64,000 bases of DNA, from NCBI RefSeq assembly GCF_003992595.1, contig NZ_RZNA01000047.1:300065-364064 (forward strand), read 5' to 3'. Of the stretch, positions 54,409 through 62,681 are shown one piece after another. This stretch comes from Flagellimonas oceanensis (GTDB lineage: Bacteria; Bacteroidota; Bacteroidia; Flavobacteriales; Flavobacteriaceae). A program made the translations under genes and the position numbers. Below the pieces are notes generated by a model that saw only the letters and a list, made by a program, of their open reading frames with translations, did no database searches and had not been told where the DNA came from. Each line of letters opens with the position of its first letter. The stretch's first letter is position 1.

Positions 54409-54492
54409 TGCCCACGACTGGAGTCGAACCAGCACGTCCTTACGAACACTACCCCCTCAAGGTAGCGTGTCTACCAATTCCACCACGTGGGC
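54409..54492 (-). tRNA. tRNA-Leu (GAG anticodon)
   Basis: 84 nt on the minus strand. The acceptor stem pairs GCCCACG with CGTGGGC and ends with discriminator A; the anticodon arm is CTACC-TTGAGGG-GGTAG giving GAG; a long variable arm, as in leucine tRNAs, precedes the T arm with GGTTCGACTCC. The CCA is not encoded. Confidence 0.95.
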
Positions 54493-54657
54493 TTTGGAAT
54501 TTTAGGTGTGCAAATATAATTTTTTTGGACAAAAGGTCTGTATTTTAATGCCTTTTTCTAAAGGTCACTTTTTGTCGGTAACGGTTGGGAGGACTTTGCA
54601 CAAAGTTTACAAAATCATAATATCCACCCGTTCTTATTTTTATGAAATTTGTTGCTG

Positions 54658-55218
54658 ATGAAGCACCCCCATACACATCAAGCGCACGATTTATTAGCTG
54701 TCCGAGTCCAAAATTCCGATAGAGCTGCTTTCAATGCCTTGTTTTCCGAGTTGTGGGAGCCCATGTATGTTTACGCTGCTTCTCTGGTAATGAACGATTC
54801 CCTTGCAAAAGATTTGGTGCAGGACATCTGGATAGATTATTGGCAGCGAAGGGAGAGTGTAGAAGTAAGAAACATCAAATCATACCTCTTTAAGGCCATT
54901 CGTTATAAATGCTACAATGCTTTAAGGGATGTAAAGTTCAATGAAACACAAATAGAGGCGGCCAATTCCATCTACGTAGCTCCAGAAATGGAACTGGAAG
55001 AGGATGTTCTGGAACTGACCAAACGGATTGATGTGAGTTTGGCCAATCTGCCTCAAAGGTGCCAAGAAGTGTTCAGGTTGAGCCGGATACACCATATCAG
55101 CAATAAAGAAATCGCAAAGCAACTGAACATCTCCCATCGTTCGGTCGAAAATCAAATATCCTTTGCCCTTAGACGACTTAGGAAGGATCTCTCCATTGTT
55201 AAGTCAATGTTCCTTTGA
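54658..55218 (+). CDS. FecI-type ECF sigma factor
   Basis: 186 residues from the ATG at 54658 (an in-frame TTG at 54649 gives three extra residues). Region 2 has the DLVQDIWIDYWQRRE segment and IKSYLFKAIRYKCYNALRD; region 4 is LPQRCQEVFRLSRIHHISNKEIAKQLNIS. It is the FecI type that is paired with a FecR anti-sigma and a TonB receptor, here the SusC protein with STN domain. It should drive transcription of the following uptake genes. Confidence 0.93.
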   Translation: MKHPHTHQAHDLLAVRVQNSDRAAFNALFSELWEPMYVYAASLVMNDSLAKDLVQDIWIDYWQRRESVEVRNIKSYLFKAIRYKCYNALRDVKFNETQIEAANSIYVAPEMELEEDVLELTKRIDVSLANLPQRCQEVFRLSRIHHISNKEIAKQLNISHRSVENQISFALRRLRKDLSIVKSMFL

Positions 55219-55339
55219 TAAGTGTTTTTCTTAGCTAAAGGTTAAGAGGACTCCCTTAACTTTAAGTAATCATTAAACCCCATTTTTTGAGTGTGCGTCC
55301 ATGTGCGTTTCCGGTACTTCTAGTTGAAATGGACACACA

Positions 55340-56299
55340 ATGACTGAAAATGAGATTAAGGTTTTGATGAAGAAATACCTCAATGGTACCATTACCAAAG
55401 AAGAGGAATCCCTTCTGGAAGCATTTGATCATAAACTGCTTTCCGAGAACCATCGAGATATATTCAAGAATCCAAAACATAAGCAACAACTTTATCAAAA
55501 GTTGGCAAAGGGCATTGAAGGTTCCCGAAGAAAAAATCCCATGTACAAGTGGACGGGTATTGCAGCTTCCATAATCATTGCAATTGGTCTCGGGAATTTT
55601 GGATTCAATCACTATTCCCATGAGCAGGATATTGTCCAACCTACGGTTTTACTTACCAAAACCACGGAATGGGGTCAAAAGTTGAATTTGGTCTTGGCCG
55701 ATGGGACCGAGGTGTATTTGAACTCGGGGAGCACCATAAAATTCCCCCAGCGTTTTGATGGAAATAGCAGAGAGGTCGAACTGGAGGGAGAAGCCTTTTT
55801 TAATGTGGCCGAAAACCCCAACAAACCCTTTATCATTAAATCGGGGGAGGTGGAGACCACAGTATTGGGAACTTCGTTTAATGTGAACACCTATTCGGAT
55901 AGCCAACACGTGGCGGTTACCGTGGCCACTGGCAAGGTAAAAGTGGCATCCCTAGCTAGCGAGATTTTCCTATTGCCCAATGAACAAGGTGTTTTTGACA
56001 AAGAGTCAAAATCCATTTCCAAGGAAAGAATAGACATCGCCAGTTTTCTGAATTGGAAAGATGGAATCATTCATTTTGAGGATGCGGAACTGTCCCAAGT
56101 ACTGCAGACCTTGGAACGCTGGTATGGGGTAAGCTTTTTGGTGGACAATGAAAATATTGGCGATTGCCATATTACCGCAACGTACGACAATGAAAGATTG
56201 GATGCCATTCTGGAAAGCATAGTCTATGCAAAAAAGGGAATTCAGTACCAGTTTTTAGACAATCATAAAATCCAATTAATGGGTAGATGCACAGACTAA
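55340..56299 (+). CDS. FecR-type anti-sigma factor
   Basis: 319 residues. Cytosolic N-terminal part (residues 1-70, binding sigma), one membrane segment (about 71-90), then the periplasmic FecR domain (VLADGTEVYLNSGSTIKFPQRF, EGEAFFNVAENPNKPFIIKSG, VLGTSFNVNTY) and a C-terminal STN-like domain (FEDAELSQVLQTLERWYGV) that contacts the receptor. It relays a signal from SusC to the sigma factor. It lies 121 nt after the sigma gene and 149 nt before susC. Confidence 0.93.
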   Translation: MTENEIKVLMKKYLNGTITKEEESLLEAFDHKLLSENHRDIFKNPKHKQQLYQKLAKGIEGSRRKNPMYKWTGIAASIIIAIGLGNFGFNHYSHEQDIVQPTVLLTKTTEWGQKLNLVLADGTEVYLNSGSTIKFPQRFDGNSREVELEGEAFFNVAENPNKPFIIKSGEVETTVLGTSFNVNTYSDSQHVAVTVATGKVKVASLASEIFLLPNEQGVFDKESKSISKERIDIASFLNWKDGIIHFEDAELSQVLQTLERWYGVSFLVDNENIGDCHITATYDNERLDAILESIVYAKKGIQYQFLDNHKIQLMGRCTD

Positions 56300-56357
56300 A
56301 AACCGACTTAAACCAAAATATCATCAGTATGACATAAAACAAACACCTAAAAAAAGA

Positions 56358-56396
56358 GACAGCCCGTAACACTTTGGCGAGCGGAAACAGGCTGTC
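56358..56396 (+). repeat. Inverted repeat in the FecR-SusC gap
   Basis: GACAGCC (56358-56364) and GGCTGTC (56390-56396), 25-nt loop, about 50 nt before the SusC ATG. Possible leader or operator of the uptake operon. Confidence 0.45.
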
Positions 56397-56448
56397 GACT
56401 GTTCAATAATTACAAATACTTATAACCATTTAAACATTATGTGAAATT

Positions 56449-59400
56449 ATGAATTCACTAACTATTAAACAATTAATCAAATTGACATTCCATACATTTT
56501 GCTTTCTGATTGTTTTGTCGCTCCTGAATCCGGTGCTTGCCGCCGATGCCAGAGGACAGAGCCTGGAAAGTTTTAGAGTGGATTTGTCCGTGGACGACGC
56601 CACCGTAGTAGATGTGCTGAGGCAAATTGAAGGCCAGACCGACTTTAAATTTGTGTACGACAGAAAGGTAGATAGGTTACGGAATACCTATGATATCGTT
56701 TACCAAAACGTTTCCCTGAAATCTGTTTTGGAATTGATGGCCAAAGATGCCGACCTTACTTTTAGAAGAATAAACAATACCATTTCCATAGATGTAAAAC
56801 CCAAGGCCCCAAAACTTGTGGTCGAAGTGGTTTATTTAACCGTTACGGGACAAGTGACCGATGAAAACGGAATACCATTGGCAGGTGCCTCGGTAATGGA
56901 AAAGGGTAGAGGCAATGGAACCATTACTGATTTTGATGGTAACTTCTCCATCGATGTGGAAAGCGACGCTGTCCTTCAGATTTCCTATTTGGGATATAAG
57001 CCCCAAGAAGTCGCGGTAGATGGACGCAGTACCATCAATGTACAGTTGGAGCAAGACGCCACTATGTTGGAAGATGTTGTGGTCGTTGGATATGGAACCC
57101 AAAGGAAAACCGATGTAACAGGGTCCATCGCTTCCGTGGACAGTGAAGAATTCAACAAGGGTATTGTAATGAACCCAGGACAACTTTTACAAGGTAAAGT
57201 GGCCGGTGTGAATATTTCCAATGTAAGTGGTGAGCCTGGTGCAGAGCAAGATGTAATCATCAGGGGTGTGGGAAGTCTACGTTCAGGGACCACGCCACTT
57301 TATGTTATCGATGGTTTTGCCTTGGACAATACCAGCACCGGGGTTCCAACTAACCCATTGAACTTCATTAACCCACAGGATATTAAAAGTATCGATGTGT
57401 TGAAGGATGCCTCTGCAGCAGCCATTTATGGGGCTAGGGCCGCCAATGGGGTAATTGTGATTACCACCAAAAGAGGTAAGGCAGGTAGAACCCAAATGGA
57501 CCTTAATGTTTCCACTGGTTTTTCAACCTTGGCCAATCAAGTGGATGTTTTTTCCGCAGACCGTTTTAGACAAGAAGTGGTTGCCACTGGAGGTACATTG
57601 GAAGATGGAGGAGCCAATACCAACTGGCAAGATGCCTTGAGTAGGACAGGGTTTTCAAAGAACGTGAACTTTGCCATGAGTGGGGCATCGGACCAATTTT
57701 CTTACCGTGCCTCTTTGGGAGTGAACGACCAAGAAGGAATTCTTAGGGGCAATGATCTTAAGCGTTATTCAGGAAGGTTGAACTTGACCCAAAGGGCCTT
57801 CAACGATCGTTTAAAGATTGAGTTCAATATGACGGCGACAAGAACCGAGAACCTACGTGCAGATGCACGTGCCATTGTGGGCGACATGCTCCAGTTGAAT
57901 CCTACCTTGCCATTGTACACTGATGGTCAACCAACTCTGCTGGACAACATGCTCAATCCTTTGACCAGAGAGCGAATTTACAGCGACGACGCCGTGAACC
58001 ATCGTATTTTGGCCAACTTGGCTCCTTCTGTGGAAATCGTGAAAGGACTTACCTATAAATTGAACTTGGGTGTTGATTATTCTACAACCGATAGGGATAT
58101 ACAGCTGAAACCATATTCCTTGTTGGAGGATTACATCAGAGGCGAGCTGAACAGTATCTACACGACCAATAAGAACAGCTTGATTGAAAATACGTTGACC
58201 TACAACTTGACAACGGAGCAGCACAACTTTACTTTTTTGGTCGGTCATACCTACCAGGAAACCTATGTGCACCAGAAGAGTTTTGAGATGGAAGGCTTTT
58301 CCGATAACGGAATCGATCCAAAATATCAGGATCAGATCAGTTCAGAGGATACACCGACCTATATGAACACTTATGCGACCAAAAATGAATTGCAGTCTTT
58401 CTTTGGAAGGGCCAACTATGTTTTCGATAACAGATATATGTTAACGGCCACTATGAGGGCAGATGGTTCGTCCAAGTTCGGAGGAAACAACAAATACGGG
58501 TATTTCCCATCCGTGGCCGCTGGCTGGAACATTATGAACGAAGAGTTTCTTAGTTCCAATGCAACCGTTAACAATTTGAAACTAAGGGCCAGCTGGGGTA
58601 GAACAGGTAACCAAGAGATTCCTTCAAAAATTACCAAAAGAAGTTTTACCGATAGCAGGGACAATAACGATTCCTATCCAATAAACGGAGACGAAAGTAC
58701 CCTGGCAGACTATCCGTACGGAACTATCTTTACACGTTTGGCCAATCCCGATATTCAATGGGAAGTGTCGGAGCAGTTGGATTTTGGTCTGGATTTTGGC
58801 TTGTTCAACAATCGTTTGTCCGGTACTTTGGATTATTTCAATAAGGTATCCGAGAACATTTTGTTGGAAGTGACCCCTGCAGATCCTGTACAGCCAACCG
58901 ATAAATATTGGACCAACATTCCGGATATGGAAATCAAGAACAGCGGTATAGAGTTTTCCTTGGATTATCATAGCGATTACAGTAAGGATTTCTCTTATAA
59001 CATTGGAGGAAACTTTGCCTATACCAAAAACGAGGTTTCCAATTCTCCTTACGAAGTCTTGACCACAGGAGCCGCACAGGGAGCTGGTCAGACCGATGCG
59101 ACCATTAACGGAAACATCAATGGCGAGCCTATCGGCGCATTTTACATGCAGGAATTCTTGGGGATCGGGGACGATGGCCTAAGTATATTGTCCGATGACA
59201 GACAAGTAGTGGGAAGTGCATTGCCCGACCTGATCTATGCATTCTATCTCAACTTCAACTACAAGAACTTTGATCTTGGTTTGAATTTTAACGGGGTATC
59301 CGGCAACAAGGTGTACAATCACACAGCTATGTCGTTGTTCAGCAAAGGGCTTTTGAGCTCCAACTTCAACACAACATCCATTGCTACAGAATTTCCCAAC

Positions 59401-59703
59401 GAGGATATTACCAACTCCAATGCCGTATCCACCAGATATTTGGAGGATGGCGATTTCTTGAGGTTGAACAATGCCACTTTAGGGTACAACTTGAACCCTG
59501 AACTCGTTGGACTTGATGGTTTGGTCAATACGATTCGATTCTCCGTAACAGGACAAAACTTGTTCGTGATAACGGATTACAATGGTTTTGATCCTGAAAT
59601 CAATTCAAACTTGACTATTGATGGCATACAGACCTTTGGGATCGATTACTTCAACTATCCCAAAACAAGAACCCTTGTATTTGGCTTAAACGTATCATTC
59701 TAA
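56449..59703 (+). CDS. SusC/RagA-type TonB-linked outer membrane protein with STN domain
   Basis: 1084 residues. Signal peptide to about residue 38, STN domain (residues about 43-110, VDVLRQIEGQTDFKFVYDRK), carboxypeptidase-like domain (about 127-205, GQVTDENGIPLAGASV), plug with VVVVGYGTQRKTDVTGSI and IDVLKDASAAAIYGARAANGV, and a large barrel ending LVFGLNVSF. SusC proteins form TonB-driven channels closed by a SusD lid. The STN domain lets it signal substrate occupancy to FecR and the sigma factor, as with FecA. Substrate not given by sequence, but neighbours suggest an organic phosphate. Confidence 0.95.
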   Translation: MNSLTIKQLIKLTFHTFCFLIVLSLLNPVLAADARGQSLESFRVDLSVDDATVVDVLRQIEGQTDFKFVYDRKVDRLRNTYDIVYQNVSLKSVLELMAKDADLTFRRINNTISIDVKPKAPKLVVEVVYLTVTGQVTDENGIPLAGASVMEKGRGNGTITDFDGNFSIDVESDAVLQISYLGYKPQEVAVDGRSTINVQLEQDATMLEDVVVVGYGTQRKTDVTGSIASVDSEEFNKGIVMNPGQLLQGKVAGVNISNVSGEPGAEQDVIIRGVGSLRSGTTPLYVIDGFALDNTSTGVPTNPLNFINPQDIKSIDVLKDASAAAIYGARAANGVIVITTKRGKAGRTQMDLNVSTGFSTLANQVDVFSADRFRQEVVATGGTLEDGGANTNWQDALSRTGFSKNVNFAMSGASDQFSYRASLGVNDQEGILRGNDLKRYSGRLNLTQRAFNDRLKIEFNMTATRTENLRADARAIVGDMLQLNPTLPLYTDGQPTLLDNMLNPLTRERIYSDDAVNHRILANLAPSVEIVKGLTYKLNLGVDYSTTDRDIQLKPYSLLEDYIRGELNSIYTTNKNSLIENTLTYNLTTEQHNFTFLVGHTYQETYVHQKSFEMEGFSDNGIDPKYQDQISSEDTPTYMNTYATKNELQSFFGRANYVFDNRYMLTATMRADGSSKFGGNNKYGYFPSVAAGWNIMNEEFLSSNATVNNLKLRASWGRTGNQEIPSKITKRSFTDSRDNNDSYPINGDESTLADYPYGTIFTRLANPDIQWEVSEQLDFGLDFGLFNNRLSGTLDYFNKVSENILLEVTPADPVQPTDKYWTNIPDMEIKNSGIEFSLDYHSDYSKDFSYNIGGNFAYTKNEVSNSPYEVLTTGAAQGAGQTDATINGNINGEPIGAFYMQEFLGIGDDGLSILSDDRQVVGSALPDLIYAFYLNFNYKNFDLGLNFNGVSGNKVYNHTAMSLFSKGLLSSNFNTTSIATEFPNEDITNSNAVSTRYLEDGDFLRLNNATLGYNLNPELVGLDGLVNTIRFSVTGQNLFVITDYNGFDPEINSNLTIDGIQTFGIDYFNYPKTRTLVFGLNVSF

Positions 59704-59723
59704 TCAAAAAAACACTTCAAAAA

Positions 59724-61469
59724 ATGAAGCATAAAATAATAATCGCACTATTTGGAATTGGCTTACTGTCCAATGTAAGCTGCACCGATCTGGAAGAAGA
59801 AGTTATTGATGAATCCCTGGAGGGTAGTGGACAGGCCGAAGCTATCAGCGGTGCCATTGCACCAGCCTATGGTCAAATCTCATGGACTTGGAGACACACC
59901 AATTATTACGGATTGCAACTGATTCCCGCCGACGAGGCCATATTGCCTTACCGAGGGGGTACGGACTGGTATGACAACGGAAAGTTTATCGAAGTGCACC
60001 AGCACGATATTGCACCCAGCAACGATTTGGTGGGAAGCTCCTGGAACGAGGTCACACGTAATATTTCCAGAACCCTCACTGCCATTGAGGTATTACAACC
60101 ATTGGCCGAAGCAGGAGATGCCCAGGCAGAGGGTGCCTTGCATGAAATGATCGCACTGCGGGCCTATTTGAACATGTTGACCTTGGACAGCTGGGGATTG
60201 GCTTTTAGAAAAGAGGCCTCCGGAGAGCTTTCAGAAATAATCAGAGGGCAGGAAGCCATTGATTATATCGAGAGTGAATTGCTTTCCGTGGTAGATGTCA
60301 TAAATACCAGCAGAGGGCCTGGAAGGATTACCCAAGCCACGGTATGGGGCTTTTTGGCCAGATTGAATCTCAACTCCGCAGTATATCGCAATCCTTATGG
60401 TACTCCCGATTTTACAACAGAGGACATGGACAAAGTGATTGAGTATACCGACAATATCATCGAATCGGGCATGTATTCGCTGTCTCCAGAGTATTTTGAA
60501 CTCTTCAATGATGAGAACCATGATAATCCTGAACTGATTTTTGCCTTAGATCAGCGTGGGGTAATGAACAGGGAGCACAGCCGTTGGGCCTATTGGTCTT
60601 TGGCTGGTTCTTGGTATCCTAGACCGGAACATCCCAGTGCTGATGGTACCGATGGACCTGCTATTACTTCTGATTTTTACCAGACTTGGGTGGATGCCTA
60701 TGGGGATCTAGATCCTGCCGAGGCCGATGCCAGATTCTATCAGGAAAACCAAATGATTCCGGCTGAACTTCAAGACCTTACCGGTGTAACTCCAGAGAAT
60801 GATGAAGATCACTACTATTGTATGTCCGCTGAGGACTTTGAAATCAATCGTGGAATCATAAGAGGTGTGATCTGGGGACCCCGTAAAGATGAGAATGGTT
60901 CTTTCTATACATGTGATGAGGGGTACCGCATCTATCCTGTTATCCAAAGAAAAGGAAATGGACCGGATAAGGATACGGATTATGTGAACCATTCCTTGCA
61001 AGTGGATTTTACCAACGAGGGCAGATTGCACAAAAATGGTTATCGCGTATCCAAATACCAGTTCAGCCGCACCTCGCCCAATGGCAATAATTACAGTAGC
61101 GTGGATTTGGTGTTGATGCGCTTGGCGGAGATTTATTTAATGCGTGCCGAAGCAAAATTAAGGACCGGTGATAACGCAGGTGCCTTGGCCGATGTAAATA
61201 CAGTGCGAACCTCGAGAACAGCACGTCCAGAACAGACTCCAGCTCCTTTGGCTTCCATTGATTTGGATATCATGTTCAGAGAACGTGGATTCGAATTGTA
61301 CTGGGAAGGCTTTAGAAGAGGGGACCAAATTCGTTTTGGCCACTATGAAGACAGTTGGACAGAAAAAACAGACGACAACGTATATCACAGATTGTTCCCG
61401 ATTCCTCAAAATGCCATAGATGGGGCATCCAATGTTGCAGGGTATTTGGAACAGAATGAAGGCTATTAA
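59724..61469 (+). CDS. SusD/RagB-type outer membrane lipoprotein
   Basis: 581 residues. Lipobox NVSC (Cys about residue 20) anchors it at the cell surface. TPR-like helices and the SusD C-terminal segments VDLVLMRLAEIYLMRAEAKL and FRERGFELYWEGFRRGDQIRFG are present. It captures the substrate for the SusC channel encoded 20 nt upstream. Its loops contain several aromatic and Asp residues but no motif that names a ligand. Confidence 0.94.
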   Translation: MKHKIIIALFGIGLLSNVSCTDLEEEVIDESLEGSGQAEAISGAIAPAYGQISWTWRHTNYYGLQLIPADEAILPYRGGTDWYDNGKFIEVHQHDIAPSNDLVGSSWNEVTRNISRTLTAIEVLQPLAEAGDAQAEGALHEMIALRAYLNMLTLDSWGLAFRKEASGELSEIIRGQEAIDYIESELLSVVDVINTSRGPGRITQATVWGFLARLNLNSAVYRNPYGTPDFTTEDMDKVIEYTDNIIESGMYSLSPEYFELFNDENHDNPELIFALDQRGVMNREHSRWAYWSLAGSWYPRPEHPSADGTDGPAITSDFYQTWVDAYGDLDPAEADARFYQENQMIPAELQDLTGVTPENDEDHYYCMSAEDFEINRGIIRGVIWGPRKDENGSFYTCDEGYRIYPVIQRKGNGPDKDTDYVNHSLQVDFTNEGRLHKNGYRVSKYQFSRTSPNGNNYSSVDLVLMRLAEIYLMRAEAKLRTGDNAGALADVNTVRTSRTARPEQTPAPLASIDLDIMFRERGFELYWEGFRRGDQIRFGHYEDSWTEKTDDNVYHRLFPIPQNAIDGASNVAGYLEQNEGY

Positions 61470-61489
61470 TCAGGTGTATTTTTTAGCTA

Positions 61490-61523
61490 AGCGGCAAGTT
61501 GGTTTTTCCACTTGCCGCTTACA
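61490..61523 (+). terminator. Attenuator-like hairpin between SusD and alkaline phosphatase
   Basis: AAGCGGCAAGT and its inverse ACTTGCCGCTT form an 11-bp perfect stem around 61489-61499 and 61510-61520, followed by ACATTTTTG. It may partly terminate transcription after susD so that the phosphatase genes are expressed at a lower level. Confidence 0.65.
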
Positions 61524-61550
61524 TTTTTGTAAAAGAAAAAGAACAGACGC

Positions 61551-62681
61551 ATGAAGATTTCAGTAAAGACAGCTGCCGCATCCATGGCCATTTTATGGTT
61601 AGCAGGCTGCAATACATCAATAAAAGAAGAGAAACCGGAAGCAACCCCCCAAGAAGAACCCTTGAGCATCATCTTTATGATAGGTGATGGAATGGGGGTG
61701 CCACAAGTGTCAACAGCTTACTATTTTGGTGATAGTTTGCCTAATTTTTCCAGATTTAAGCATATAGGGCTTCATAAAACCTCGGACAAAGTATATAGGA
61801 TTACCGATTCAGCGGCAGGAGCCACAGCTTTTTCCATTGGGGAGAAAACCTATAAAAGAGCTATCGGTGTGTCTGTAGATTCCATTCCAAAGGAAACCAT
61901 TTTGAAACGATTGCAAGACGATGGTTATCAAACAGGCTTAATCAGTTTAACCACCATAACGCATGCGACACCTGCGAGTTTCTATGCACACGTTCCCGAT
62001 CGGGACATGCACGAGGAAATAGCCGCTCAGTTGATCGATGCTGAGGTGGATTTCTTTGCTGGCGGAGGGAAAAAGTTCTTTGATAATAGGGAAGACGGTA
62101 GAAATCTTTTTGAAGAATTGATGGGCAAGAATTACCATTTGGATACCTTGGGACTTTCGGAAACCGTAAAGGATAAAAAGAATGCCTACTTACTGGCCGA
62201 CGATGGTATTCCTTCAAAAATAGATGGGCGAAAAAATTACTTGTCAGAAGCAACGACCATGGCCTTGGAGTATTTCGATCAAAAGCAAGAACCGTTTTTT
62301 ATGATGGTCGAAGGTTCATACATAGATTGGGGAGGACATGCCGAAAATGCGGAAATGATGATTTCAGAAGTGTTGGATTTTGACAAGACCTTAGGCGTTG
62401 TGTTGGATTATGTGGAAAACAATCCGAATACCTTGTTGGTGGTCACAGCAGATCATGAAACTGGAGGTGTGAGTATCGGAAAACATTATGTCGTGGACGA
62501 TAGCACGGGTAAGAAGACAGAAGTGCCTGAAAAGGTCACTGTTTATTTTAACTCCAACCAACATAGCGGTGAGCTTATCCCTGTTTTCGCAGCTGGACAG
62601 GGAGCGGAAAACTTTCAAGGTATCTACGAAAATAACGAGATTTACCACAAAATGATCAACACCATAAACCAATCAAAATGA
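61551..62681 (+). CDS. Alkaline phosphatase lipoprotein
   Basis: 376 residues. Lipobox LAGC (Cys at residue 20). Metal and catalytic motifs of the alkaline phosphatase superfamily (PF00245 type) are present: D45 in IFMIGDGMG, nucleophile S87 in RITDSAAGATAF, THATPASFYAHVPDRD, and the metal ligands in DWGGHAENAEM and TADHETGG. It should release phosphate from monoesters at the cell surface. It overlaps the next gene by 4 nt (ATGA) and follows SusD by 81 nt. A hairpin at 61490-61523 lies in that gap. Confidence 0.92.
   Translation: MKISVKTAAASMAILWLAGCNTSIKEEKPEATPQEEPLSIIFMIGDGMGVPQVSTAYYFGDSLPNFSRFKHIGLHKTSDKVYRITDSAAGATAFSIGEKTYKRAIGVSVDSIPKETILKRLQDDGYQTGLISLTTITHATPASFYAHVPDRDMHEEIAAQLIDAEVDFFAGGGKKFFDNREDGRNLFEELMGKNYHLDTLGLSETVKDKKNAYLLADDGIPSKIDGRKNYLSEATTMALEYFDQKQEPFFMMVEGSYIDWGGHAENAEMMISEVLDFDKTLGVVLDYVENNPNTLLVVTADHETGGVSIGKHYVVDDSTGKKTEVPEKVTVYFNSNQHSGELIPVFAAGQGAENFQGIYENNEIYHKMINTINQSK

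Noticed and set aside
54409-54492. tRNA-Leu as an integration site
   Set aside because: No integrase, direct repeat or phage gene on either side; only an isolated tRNA with its own terminator.
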